Shown in pieces: positions 13,201 through 27,100 of a stretch of 64,000 nucleotides of DNA (position 1 is its first letter; every line of letters starts with the position of its first letter). The DNA lies in contig OX326961.1 of NCBI GenBank assembly GCA_946800325.1, forward strand, positions 13,948,215 through 14,012,214, given 5' to 3'. The stretch comes from Luzula sylvatica. Lineage: Eukaryota > Streptophyta > Magnoliopsida > Poales > Juncaceae. The position numbers were made by a program, and so were the translations under genes. Under the pieces are notes generated by a model. It ran no database searches. It had not been told where the DNA came from and saw only the letters and a program-made list of their open reading frames with translations.

Positions 13201-16200
13201 TTTTAGATCATTTGTATCGTACCTTTTACTACATAACTTTTCACCAAATTTCACAAACACTAAGTAAGTTTGTTTTTCTATTCAAAACAAGATTTTAACG
13301 CTTTGAGGAGTTCAAATAATGTGGTTTTATAGATCATTTGTATCGTATCTTTTAGTACATAAATTTTCACCAAATTTCACAAACACTAAGAAAGTTTGTT
13401 TTTCGATTCAAAACAAGATTTTAACGCTTTCAGGAATTCAAATAACGTGTTTTTAGATCATTTGTATCGTATCTTTTACTACATAACTTTTCACCAAATT
13501 TCACAAACACTAAGAAAGTTTGTTTTTCGATTCAAAAGAAGATTTTAACGCTTTGAGGAGTTCAAATAACATGTTTTTAGATCATTTTGTATCGTATCTT
13601 TTACTACATAACTTTTCACCAAATTTCACAAGCAATAAGAAAGTTTGTTTTTCGATTCAAAACATGATTTTAACGCTTTGAGGAGTTCAAATAACGTGTT
13701 TTTACATCATTTGTATAGTATCTTTTACTACATAACTTTTCACCAAATTTCACAAACAATAAGAAAGTTTGTTTTTCGATTCAAAACATCATTTTAATGC
13801 TTTGAGGAGTTCAAATAACGTGTTTTTAGATCATTTGTATCGTATCTTTTGCTACATGACTTTTCACCAAATTTCACAAACACTAAGTGAGTTTGTTTTT
13901 CGATTCAAAACAAGATTTTAACGCTTTGAGGAGTACAAATGACTTGTTTTTAGATCATTTGTATCGTATCTTTTAGTACATAAATTTTCACCAAATTTCA
14001 CAAACACTAAGAAAGTTTGTTTTTCGATTCAAAACAAGATTTTAACGCTTTCAGGAGTTCAAATAACGTGTTTTTAGATCATTTGTATCGTATCTTTTAC
14101 TACATAACTTTTCACCAAGTTTCACAAACACTAAGAAAGTTTGTTTTTCGATTCAAAACAAGATTTTAACGCTTTGAGGAGTTCAAATAACATGTTTTTA
14201 GAACATTTTGTATCGTATCTTTTACTACATAACTTTTCACCAAATTTCACAAGCAATAAGAAAGTTTGTTTTTCGATTCAAAACATGATTTTAGCGCTTT
14301 GAGGAGTTCAAATAACGTGTTTTTAGATCATTTGTATCGTATCTTTTACTACATAACTTTTCACCAAATTTCACAAACAATAAGAAAGTTTGTTTTTCGA
14401 TTCAAAACATGATTTTAACGCTTTGAGGAGTTCAAATAACGTGTTTTTAGATCATTTGTATCGTATCTTTTACTACATAACTTTTCACCAAATTTCACAA
14501 ACACTAAGTAAGTTTGTTTTTCGATTCAAAACAAGATTTTAACGCTTTGAGGAGTTCAAATAACTTGTTTTTAGATCATTTGTATCGTATCTTTTACTAC
14601 ATAACTTTTCACCAAATTTCACAAACACTAAGAAAGTTTGTTTTTCGATTCAAAACAAGACTTTAACGCTTTGAGGAGTTCAAATGACGTGTTTTTAGAT
14701 CATTTGTATCGTATCTTTTACTACATAACTTTTCACCAAATTTCACAAACACTAAGAAAGTTTGTTTTTCGATTCAAAACAAGATTTTAACGTTTTGAAG
14801 AGTTCAAATAACTTGTTTTTAGATCATTTTGTATCGTATCTTTTATTACATAACTTTTCACCAAATTTCACAAGCAATAAGAAAGTTTGTTTTTCGTTTC
14901 AAAACAAGATTTTAACGCTTTGATGAATTCAAATAACGTGTTTTTAGATCATTTGTATCGTATCTTTTACTATATAACTTTTCACCAAATTTTGCAAACA
15001 CAAAGAAAGTTTGTTTTTCGATTCAAAACAAGATTTTAACGCTTTGAGGAGTTCAAATAACTTGTTTTTAGATCATTTGTATCGTATCTTTTACTACCTA
15101 ACTTTTCACCAAATTTCGCAACCACTAAGAAAGTTTGTTTTTCGATTCAAAACAAGATTTTAACGCTTTGAGGAGTTCAAATAACTTATTTTTAGATCAT
15201 TTGTATCGTATCTTTTAGTACATAAATTTTCACCAAATTTCACAATCACTAAGAAAGTTTGTTTTTCGATTCAAAACAAGATTTTAACGCTTTGAGGAGT
15301 TCAAATAACGTGTTTTTAGATAATTTTGTATCGTATCTTTTACTACATAACTTTTCACCAAATTTCACAAGCAATAAGAAAGTTTGTTTTTCGTTTCAAA
15401 ACATGATTTTAACGCTTTGAGGAGTTCAAATAACGTGTTTTTAGATCATTTGTATCGTATCTTTTACTACATAACTTTTCACCAAATTTCACAAACAATA
15501 AGAAAGTTTGTTTTTCGATTCAAAACATGATTTTAACACTTGAGGAGTTCAAATAACGTGTTTTTAGATCATTTGTATCGTATCTTTTACTACATGACTT
15601 TTCACCAAATTTCACAAACACTAAGTGAGTTTGTTTTTCGATTCAAAACAAGATTTTAACGCTTTGAGGAGTTCAAATGACTTGTTTTTAGATCATTTGT
15701 ATCGTATCTTTTAGTACAAAAATTTTCACCAAATTTCACAAACACTAAGAAAGTTTGTTTTTCGATTCAAAACAAGATTTTAACGCTTTGAGGAGTTCAA
15801 ATAACATGTTTTTAGATCATTTTGTATCGTATTTTTTACTACATAACTTTTCACCGAATTTCACAAACAATAAGAAAGTTTATTTTTCGATTCAAAACAT
15901 GATTTTAACGCTTTGAGGAGTTCAAATAACGTGTTTTTAGATCATTTGTATCGTATCTTTTACTACATAACTTTTCACCAAATTTCACAAACACTAAGTA
16001 AGTTTGTTTTTCGATTCAAAACAAGATTTTAACGCTTTGAGGAGTTCAAATAACATGTTTTTAGATCATTTTGAATCGTATCTTTTACTACATAACTTTT
16101 CACCAAATTTCACAAGCAATAAGAAAGTTTGTTTTTCGATTCAAAACATGATTTTAACGCTTTGAGGAATTCAAATAACGTGTTTTTAGATCATTTGTAT

Positions 16201-16347
16201 CGTATCTTTTACTACATAACTTTTCACCAAATTTCACAAACAATAAGAAAGTTTGTTTTTCGATTCAAAACATCATTTTAACGCTTTGAGGAGTTCAAAT
16301 AACGTGCGTTTAGATCATTTGTATCGTATCTTTTGCTACATGACTCT
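4113..16347. repeat. 6212-bp (50-monomer) tandem duplication
   Basis: About 4113-10135 is repeated at about 10325-16347 with a constant shift of 6212 bp. Paired markers: AATAAAATG at 4249/10461, CGTGCGTTT at 5246/11458 and 10091/16303, TTTCTCG at 6439/12651, the GTGGTTTTATAG unit at about 7111/13321, and ATGACGTG at 8472/14684. Reading the two copies side by side, I saw only a handful of single-base differences (for example GGATTTC at about 6105 against GGAGTTC at 12317). That implies near identity and a recent origin. The left copy ends at a junction near 10135, where a monomer with TGACTTTTCACC continues into an AATTTCGCAACC monomer. Confidence 0.85.
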
Positions 16348-18905
16348 TCACCAAATTTCACAAACACTAAGTGAGTTTGTTTTTCGATTCAAAACAAGAT
16401 TTTAACGCTTTGAGGAGTTCAAATGACTTGTTTTTAGATCATTTGTATCGTATCTTTTAGTACATAAATTTTCACCAAATTTCACAAACACTAAGAAAGT
16501 TTGTTTTTCGATTCAAAACAAGATTTTAACGCTTTCAGGAGTTCAAATAACGTGTTTTTAGATCATTTGTATCGTATCTTTTACTACATAACTTTTCACC
16601 AAGTTTCACAAACACTAAGAAAGTTTGTTTTTCGATTCAAAACAAGATTTTAACGCTTTGAGGAGTTCAAATAACATGTTTTTAGAACATTTTGTATCGT
16701 ATCTTTTACTACATAACTTTTCACCAAATTTCACAAGCAATAAGAAAGTTTGTTTTTCGATTCAAAACATGATTTTAGCGCTTTGAGGAGTTCAAATAAC
16801 GTGTTTTTAGATCATTTGTATCGTATCTTTTACTACATAACTTTTCACCAAATTTCACAAACAATAAGAAAGTTTGTTTTTCGATTCAAAACATGATTTT
16901 AACGCTTTGAGGAGTTCAAATAACGTGTTTTTAGATCATTTGTATCGTATCTTTTACTACATAACTTTTCACCAAATTTCACAAACACTAAGTAAGTTTG
17001 TTTTTCGATTCAAAACAAGATTTTAACGCTTTGAGGAGTTCAAATAACTTGTTTTTAGATCATTTGTATCGTATCTTTTACTACATAACTTTTCACCAAA
17101 TTTCACAAACACTAAGAAAGTTTGTTTTTCGATTCAAAACAAGACTTTAACGCTTTGAGGAGTTCAAATGACGTGTTTTTAGATCATTTGTATCGTATCT
17201 TTTACTACATAACTTTTCACCAAATTTCACAAACACTAAGAAAGTTTGTTTTTCGATTCAAAACAAGATTTTAACGTTTTGAAGAGTTCAAATAACTTGT
17301 TTTTAGATCATTTTGTATCGTATCTTTTATTACATAACTTTTCACCAAATTTCACAAGCAATAAGAAAGTTTGTTTTTCGTTTCAAAACAAGATTTTAAC
17401 GCTTTGATGAATTCAAATAACGTGTTTTTAGATCATTTGTATCGTATCTTTTACTATATAACTTTTCACCAAATTTTGCAAACACAAAGAAAGTTTGTTT
17501 TTCGATTCAAAACAAGATTTTAACGCTTTGAGGAGTTCAAATAACTTGTTTTTAGATCATTTGTATCGTATCTTTTACTACCTAACTTTTCACCAAATTT
17601 CGCAACCACTAAGAAAGTTTGTTTTTCGATTCAAAACAAGATTTTAACGCTTTGAGGAGTTCAAATAACTTATTTTTAGATCATTTGTATCGTATCTTTT
17701 AGTACATAAATTTTCACCAAATTTCACAATCACTAAGAAAGTTTGTTTTTCGATTCAAAACAAGATTTTAACGCTTTGAGGAGTTCAAATAACGTGTTTT
17801 TAGATAATTTTGTATCGTATCTTTTACTACATAACTTTTCACCAAATTTCACAAGCAATAAGAAAGTTTGTTTTTCGTTTCAAAACATGATTTTAACGCT
17901 TTGAGGAGTTCAAATAACGTGTTTTTAGATCATTTGTATCGTATCTTTTACTACATAACTTTTCACCAAATTTCACAAACAATAAGAAAGTTTGTTTTTC
18001 GATTCAAAACATGATTTTAACACTTGAGGAGTTCAAATAACGTGTTTTTAGATCATTTGTATCGTATCTTTTACTACATGACTTTTCACCAAATTTCACA
18101 AACACTAAGTGAGTTTGTTTTTCGATTCAAAACAAGATTTTAACGCTTTGAGGAGTTCAAATGACTTGTTTTTAGATCATTTGTATCGTATCTTTTAGTA
18201 CAAAAATTTTCACCAAATTTCACAAACACTAAGAAAGTTTGTTTTTCGATTCAAAACAAGATTTTAACGCTTTGAGGAGTTCAAATAACATGTTTTTAGA
18301 TCATTTTGTATCGTATTTTTTACTACATAACTTTTCACCGAATTTCACAAACAATAAGAAAGTTTATTTTTCGATTCAAAACATGATTTTAACGCTTTGA
18401 GGAGTTCAAATAACGTGTTTTTAGATCATTTGTATCGTATCTTTTACTACATAACTTTTCACCAAATTTCACAAACACTAAGTAAGTTTGTTTTTCGATT
18501 CAAAACAAGATTTTAACGCTTTGAGGAGTTCAAATAACATGTTTTTAGATCATTTTGAATCGTATCTTTTACTACATAACTTTTCACCAAATTTCACAAG
18601 CAATAAGAAAGTTTGTTTTTCGATTCAAAACATGATTTTAACGCTTTGAGGAATTCAAATAACGTGTTTTTAGATCATTTGTATCGTATCTTTTACTACA
18701 TAACTTTTCACCAAATTTCACAAACAATAAGAAAGTTTGTTTTTCGATTCAAAACATCATTTTAACGCTTTGAGGAGTTCAAATAACGTGCGTTTAGATC
18801 ATTTGTATCGTATCTTTTGCTACATGACTCTTCACCAAATTTCACAAACACTAAGTGAGTTTGTTTTTCGATTCAAAACAAGATTTTAACGCTTTGAGGA
18901 GTTCA
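13940..18905. repeat. 2484-bp (20-monomer) tandem duplication nested in the 6.2-kb unit
   Basis: About 13940-16420 is repeated at about 16424-18905 with a shift of 2484 bp. Markers: ATGACGTG at 14684 and 17168; the private variants AGAACATTTTG (14200 and 16684) and TTTTAGCGC (about 14289 and 16773); and CGTGCGTTT at 16303 and 18788. Both private variants are absent from the 6212-bp counterparts near 7989 and 8079. This orders the events: the 6.2-kb duplication came first, then these mutations, then this duplication. Confidence 0.85.
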
Positions 18906-21900
18906 AATGACTTGTTTTTAGATCATTTGTATCGTATCTTTTAGTACATAACTTTTCACCAAATTTCACGAACACTAAGAAAGTTTGTTTTTCGATTCAA
19001 AACAAGATTTTAACGCTTTGAGGAGTTCAAATAACGTGTTTTTAGATCATTTGTATCGTATCATTTACTACATAACTTTTCACCAAATTTCACAAACACT
19101 AAGTAAGTTTGTTTTTCGATTCAAAACAAGATTTTAACCGTTTGAGGAGTTCAAATAAATTGTTTTTAGATCATTTGTATCGTATCTTTTACTACATAAC
19201 TTTTCACCAAATTTCACAAGCAATAAGAAAGTTTGTTTTTCGTTTCAAAACAAAATTATAACGCTTTGAGGAGTTCAAATAAATTGTTTTTAGATCATTT
19301 GTATCGTATCTTTTACTACATAACTTTTCACCAAATTTCACAAACACTAAGAAAGTTTGTTTTTCGATTCAAAACATGATTTTAACGCTTTGAGGAGTTC
19401 AAATAACGTGTTTTTAGATCATTTGTATCGTATCTTTTACTACATAACTTTTCACCAAATTTCACAAACACTAAGTAAGTTTGTTTTTCTATTCAAAACA
19501 AGATTTTAACGCTTTGAGGAGTTCAAATAACGTGTTTTTATAGATCATTTGTATCGTATCTTTTAGTACATAAATTTTCACCAAATTTCACATACACTAA
19601 GAAAGTTTGTTTTTCGATTCAAAACAAGATTTTAACGCTTTCAGGAGTTCAAATAACGTGTTTTTAGATCATTTGTATCGTATCTTTTACTACATAACTT
19701 TTCACCAAATTTCACAAACACTAAGAAAGTTTGTTTCTCGATTCAAAACAAGATTTTAACGCTTTGAGTAGTTCAAATAACATGTTTTTAGATCATTTTG
19801 TATCGTATCTTTTACTACATAACTTTTCACCAAATTTCACAAGCAATAAGAAAGTTTGTTTTTCGATTCAAAACATGATTTTAACGCTTTGAGGAGTTCA
19901 AATAACGTGTTTTTAGATCATTTGTATCGTATCTTTTACTACATAACTTTTCACCAAATTTCACAAACACTAAGAAAGTTTGTTTTTCGATTCAAAACAT
20001 CATTTTAATGCTTTGAGGAGTTCAAATAACGTGTTTTTAGATCATTTGTATCGTATCTTTTGCTACATGACTTTTCACCAAATTTCACAAACACTAAGTG
20101 AGTTTGTTTTTCGATTCAAAACAAGATTTTAACGCTTTGAGGAGTTCAAATGACTTGTTTTTAGATCATTTGTATCGTATCTTTTAGTACATAAATTTTC
20201 ACCAAATTTCACAAACACTAAGAAAGTTTGTTTTTCGATTCAAAACATGATTTTAACGCTTTGAGGAGTTCAAATAACGTGTTTTTAGATCATTTGTATC
20301 GTACCTTTTACTACATAACTTTTCACCAAATTTCACAAACACTAAGTAAGTTTGTTTTTCTATTCAAAACAAGATTTTAACGCTTTGAGGAGTTCAAATA
20401 ATGTGGTTTTATAGATCATTTGTATCGTATCTTTTAGTACATAAATTTTCACCAAATTTCACAAACACTAAGAAAGTTTGTTTTTCGATTCAAAACAAGA
20501 TTTTAACGCTTTCAGGAATTCAAATAACGTGTTTTTAGATCATTTGTATCGTATCTTTTACTACATAACTTTTCACCAAATTTCACAAACACTAAGAAAG
20601 TTTGTTTTTCGATTCAAAAGAAGATTTTAACGCTTTGAGGAGTTCAAATAACATGTTTTTAGATCATTTTGTATCGTATCTTTTACTACATAACTTTTCA
20701 CCAAATTTCACAAGCAATAAGAAAGTTTGTTTTTCGATTCAAAACATGATTTTAACGCTTTGAGGAGTTCAAATAACGTGTTTTTACATCATTTGTATAG
20801 TATCTTTTACTACATAACTTTTCACCAAATTTCACAAACAATAAGAAAGTTTGTTTTTCGATTCAAAACATCATTTTAATGCTTTGAGGAGTTCAAATAA
20901 CGTGTTTTTAGATCATTTGTATCGTATCTTTTGCTACATGACTTTTCACCAAATTTCACAAACACTAAGTGAGTTTGTTTTTCGATTCAAAACAAGATTT
21001 TAACGCTTTGAGGAGTTCAAATGACTTGTTTTTAGATCATTTGTATCGTATCTTTTAGTACATAAATTTTCACCAAATTTCACAAACACTAAGAAAGTTT
21101 GTTTTTCGATTCAAAACAAGATTTTAACGCTTTCAGGAGTTCAAATAACGTGTTTTTAGATCATTTGTATCGTATCTTTTACTACATAACTTTTCACCAA
21201 GTTTCACAAACACTAAGAAAGTTTGTTTTTCGATTCAAAACAAGATTTTAACGCTTTGAGGAGTTCAAATAACATGTTTTTAGATCATTTTGTATCGTAT
21301 CTTTTACTACATAACTTTTCACCAAATTTCACAAGCAATAAGAAAGTTTGTTTTTCGATTCAAAACATGATTTTAACGCTTTGAGGAGTTCAAATAACGT
21401 GTTTTTAGATCATTTGTATCGTATCTTTTACTACATAACTTTTCACCAAATTTCACAAACAATAAGAAAGTTTGTTTTTCGATTCAAAACATGATTTTAA
21501 CGCTTTGAGGAGTTCAAATAACGTGTTTTTAGATCATTTGTATCGTATCTTTTACTACATAACTTTTCACCAAATTTCACAAACACTAAGTAAGTTTGTT
21601 TTTCGATTCAAAACAAGATTTTAACGCTTTGAGGAGTTCAAATAACTTGTTTTTAGATCATTTGTATCGTATCTTTTACTACATAACTTTTCACCAAATT
21701 TCACAAACACTAAGAAAGTTTGTTTTTCGATTCAAAACAAGATTTTAACGCTTTGAGGAGTTCAAATGACGTGTTTTTAGATCATTTGTATCGTATCTTT
21801 TACTACATAACTTTTCACCAAATTTCACAAACACTAAGAAAGTTTGTTTTTCGATTCAAAACAAGATTTTAACGTTTTGAAGAGTTCAAATAACTTGTTT

Positions 21901-24189
21901 TTAGATCATTTTGTATCGTATCTTTTATTACATAACTTTTCACCAAATTTCACAAGCAATAAGAAAGTTTGTTTTTCGTTTCAAAACAAGATTTTAACGC
22001 TTTGATGAATTCAAATAACGTGTTTTTAGATCATTTGTATCGTATCTTTTACTATATAACTTTTCACCAAATTTTGCAAACACAAAGAAAGTTTGTTTTT
22101 CGATTCAAAACAAGATTTTAACGCTTTGAGGAGTTCAAATAACTTGTTTTTAGATCATTTGTATCGTATCTTTTACTACCTAACTTTTCACCAAATTTCG
22201 CAACCACTAAGAAAGTTTGTTTTTCGATTCAAAACAAGATTTTAACGCTTTGAGGAGTTCAAATAACTTATTTTTAGATCATTTGTATCGTATCTTTTAG
22301 TACATAAATTTTCACCAAATTTCACAATCACTAAGAAAGTTTGTTTTTCGATTCAAAACAAGATTTTAACGCTTTGAGGAGTTCAAATAACGTGTTTTTA
22401 GATAATTTTGTATCGTATCTTTTACTACATAACTTTTCACCAAATTTCACAAGCAATAAGAAAGTTTGTTTTTCGTTTCAAAACATGATTTTAACGCTTT
22501 GAGGAGTTCAAATAACGTGTTTTTAGATCATTTGTATCGTATCTTTTACTACATAACTTTTCACCAAATTTCACAAACAATAAGAAAGTTTGTTTTTCGA
22601 TTCAAAACATGATTTTAACGCTTGGAGGAGTTCAAATAACTTGTGTTTAGATCATTTGTATCGTATCTTTTGCTACATGATTTTTCACCAAATCTCACAA
22701 ACACTAAGTGAGTTTGTTTTTCGATTCAAAACAAGATTTTAACGCTTTGAGGAGTTCAAATGACTTGTTTTTAGATCATTAGTATCGTATTTTTTAGTAC
22801 ATAGCTTTTCACCAAATTTCACAAACACTAAGAAAGTTTGTTTTTCGATTCAAAACAAGATTTTAACGCTTTGAGGAGTTCAAATAACTTGTTTTTAGAT
22901 CATTTGTATCGTATCTTTTACTACATAACTTTTCACCAAATTTCACAAACACTAAGAAAGTTTGTTTTTCGATTCAAAACAAGATTTTAACGCTTTGAGG
23001 AATTCAAATAACATGTTTTTAGATCATTTGTATCGTATCTTTTAGTACATAAATTTTCACCAAATTTCACAAACACTAAGAAAGTTTGTTTTTCGATTCA
23101 AAACAAGATTTTAACGCTTTGAGGAGTTCAAATAAAATGTTTTTAGATCATTTTGTATCGTATCTTTTACTACATAATTTTTCACCAAATTTCACAAGCA
23201 CTTAGAAAGTTTGTTTTTCGATTCAAAACATGATTTTCACTCTTTGAGGAGTTCAAATAACGTGTTTTTAGATCATTTGCATCGTATCTTTTACTACATA
23301 ACTTTTCACCAAATTTCACAAACAATAAGAAAGTTTGTTTTTCGATTCAAAACATGATTTTAACACTTGAGGAGTTCAAATAACGTGTTTTTAGATCATT
23401 TGTATCGTATCTTTTACTACATGACTTTTCACCAAATTTCACAAACACTAAGTGAGTTTGTTTTTCGATTCAAAACAAGATTTTAACGCTTTGAGGAGTT
23501 CAAATGACTTGTTTTTAGATCATTTGTATCGTATCTTTTAGTACAAAAAATTTCACCAAATTTCACAAACACTAAGAAAGTTTGTTTTTCGATTCAAAAC
23601 AAGATTTTAACGCTTTGAGGAGTTCAAATAACATGTTTTTAGATCATTTTGTATCGTATTTTTTACTACATAACTTTTCACCGAATTTCACAAACAACAA
23701 GAAAGTTTATTTTTCGATTCAAAACATGATTTTAACGCTTTGAGGAGTTCAAATAACGTGTTTTTAGATCATTTGTATCGTATCTTTTACTACATAACTT
23801 TTCACCAAATTTCACAAACACTAAGTAAGTTTGTTTTTCGATTCAAAACAAGATTTTAACGCTTTGAGGAGTTCAAATAACTTGTTTTTAGATCATTTGT
23901 ATCGTATCTCTTACTACATAACTTTTCACCAAATTTCACAAACACTAAGAAAGTTTGTTTTTCGATTCAAAACAAGATTTTAACGCTTTGAGGAGTTCAA
24001 ATAACATGTTTTTAGATCATTTTGAATCGTATCTTTTACTACATAACTTTTCACCAAATTTCACAAGCAATAAGAAAGTTTGTTTTTCGATTCAAAACAT
24101 GATTTTAACGCTTTGAGGAGTTCAAATAACGTGTTTTTAGATCATTTGTATCGTATCTTTTACTACATAACTTTTCACCAAATTTCACA

Positions 24190-27100
24190 AACAATAGGAA
24201 AGTTTGTTTTTCGATTCAAAACATCATTTTAACGCTTTGAGGAGTTCCAATAACGTGCGTTTAGATCATTTGTATCGTATCTTTTGCTACATGACTTTTC
24301 ACCAAATTTCACAAACACTAAGTGAGTTTGTTTTTCGATTCAAAACAAGATTTTAACGCTTTGAGGAGTTCAAATGACTTGTTTTTAGATCATTTGTATC
24401 GTATCTTTTAGTACATAACTTTTCACCAAATTTCACGAACACTAAGAAAGTTTGTTTTTCGATTCAAAACAAGATTTTAACGCTTTGAGTAGTTCAAATA
24501 ACGTGTTTTTAGATCATTTGTATCGTATCATTTACTACATAACTTTTCACCAAATTTCACAAACACTAAGTAAGTTTGTTTTTCGATTCAAAACAAGATT
24601 TTAACCGTTTGAGGAGTTCAAATAAATTGTTTTTAGATCATTTGTATCGTATCTTTTACTACATAACTTTTCACCAAATTTCACAAGCAATAAGAAAGTT
24701 TGTTTTTCGTTTCAAAACAAAATTATAACGCTTTGAGGAGTTCAAATAATTTGTTTTTAGATCATTTGTATCGTATCTTTTACTACATAACTTTTCACAA
24801 AATTTCACAAACACTAAGAAAGTTTGTTTTTCGATTCAAAACAAGATTTTAACGCTTTGAGGAGTTCAAATAACTTGTTTTTAGATCATTTGTATCGTAT
24901 CTGTTACTACATACCTTTTCACCAAATTTCACAAACACTAAGTGAGTTTGTTTTTCGATTCAAAACAAGATTTTAACGCTTTGAGGAGTTCAAATAACTT
25001 GATTTTAGATCATTTGTATCGTATGTTTTACTACATAACTTTTCACCAAATTTCACAAACACTAAGAAAGTTTGTTTTTCGATTCAAAACATGATTTTAA
25101 CGCTTTGAGGAGTTCAAATAACGTGTTTTTAGATCATTTGTATCGTATCTTTTACTACATAACTTTTCACCAAATTTCACAAACACTAAGTAAGTTTGTT
25201 TTTCTATTCAAAACAAGATTTTAACGCTTTGAGGAGTTCAAATAACGTGTTTTTATAGATCATTTGTATCGTATCTTTTAGTACATAAATTTTCACCAAA
25301 TTTCACATACACTAAGAAAGTTTGTTTTTCGATTCAAAACAAGATTTTAACGCTTTGAGGAGTTCAAATAACTTGTTTTTAGATCATTTGTATCGTATCT
25401 GTTACTACATACCTTTTCACCAAATTTCACAAACACTAAGTGAGTTTGTTTTTCGATTCAAAACAAGATTTTAACGCTTTGAGGAGTTCAAATAACTTGA
25501 TTTTAGATCATTTGTATCGTATGTTTTACTACATAACTTTTCACCAAATTTCACAAACACTAAGAAAGTTTGTTTTTCGATTCAAAACATGATTTTAACG
25601 CTTTGAGGAGTTCAAATAACGTGTTTTTAGATCATTTGTATCGTATCTTTTACTACATAACTTTTCACCAAATTTCACAAACACTAAGTAAGTTTGTTTT
25701 TCTATTCAAAACAAGATTTTAACGCTTTGAGGAGTTCAAATAACGTGTTTTTATAGATCATTTGTATCGTATCTTTTAGTACATAAATTTTCACCAAATT
25801 TCACATACACTAAGAAAGTTTGTTTTTCGATTCAAAACAAGATTTTAATGCTTTCAGGAGTTCAAATAACGTGTTTTTAGATCATTTGTATCGTATCTTT
25901 TACTACATAACTTTTCACCAAATTTCACAAACACTAAGAAAGTTTGTTTTTCGATTCAAAACAAGATTTTAACGCTTTGAGTAGTTCAAATAACTTGTTT
26001 TTAGATCATTTTGTATCGTATCTTTTACTACATAACTTTTCACCAAATTTCACAAGCAATAAGAAAGTTTGTTTTTCGATTCAAAACATGATTTTAACGC
26101 TTTGAGGAGTTCAAATAACGTGTTTTTAGATCATTTGTATCGTATCTTTTACTACATAACTTTTCACCAAATTTCACAAACACTAAGAAAATTTGTTTTT
26201 CGATTCAAAACATCATTTTAATGCTTTGAGGAGTTCAAATAACGTGTTTTTAGATCATTTGTATCGTATCTTTTGCTACATGACTTTTCACCAAATTTCA
26301 CAAACACTAAGTGAGTTTGTTTTTCGATTCAAAACAAGATTTTAACGCTTTGAGGAGTTCAAATGACTTGTTTTTAGATCATTTGTATCGTATCTTTTAG
26401 TACATAAATTTTCACCAAATTTCACAAACACTAAGAAAGTTTGTTTTTCGATTCAAAACATGATTTTAACGCTTTGAGGAGTTCAAATAACGTGTTTTTA
26501 GATCATTTGTATCGTACCTTTTACTACATAACTTTTCACCAAATTTCACAAACACTAAGTAAGTTTGTTTTTCTATTCAAAACAAGATTTTAACGCTTTG
26601 AGGAGTTCAAATAATGTGGTTTTATAGATCATTTGTATCGTATCTTTTAGTACATAAATTTTCACCAAATTTCACAAACACTAAGAAAGTTTGTTTTTCG
26701 ATTCAAAACAAGATTTTAACGCTTTCAGGAGTTCAAATAACGTGTTTTTAGATCATTTGTATCGTATCTTTTACTACATAACTTTTCACCAAATTTCACA
26801 AACACTAAGAAAGTTTGTTTTTCGATTCAAAACAAGATTTTAACGCTTTGAGGAGTTCAAATAACATGTTTTTAGATCATTTTGTATCGTATCTTTTACT
26901 ACATAACTTTTCACCAAATTTTACAAGCAATAAGAAAGTTTGTTTTTCGATTCAAAACTTGATTTTAACGCTTTGAGGAGTTCAAATAACGTGTTTTTAC
27001 ATCATTTGTATAGTATCTTTTACTACATAACTTTTCACCAAATTTCACAAACAATAAGAAAGTTTGTTTTTCGATTCAAAACATCATTTTAATGCTTTGA

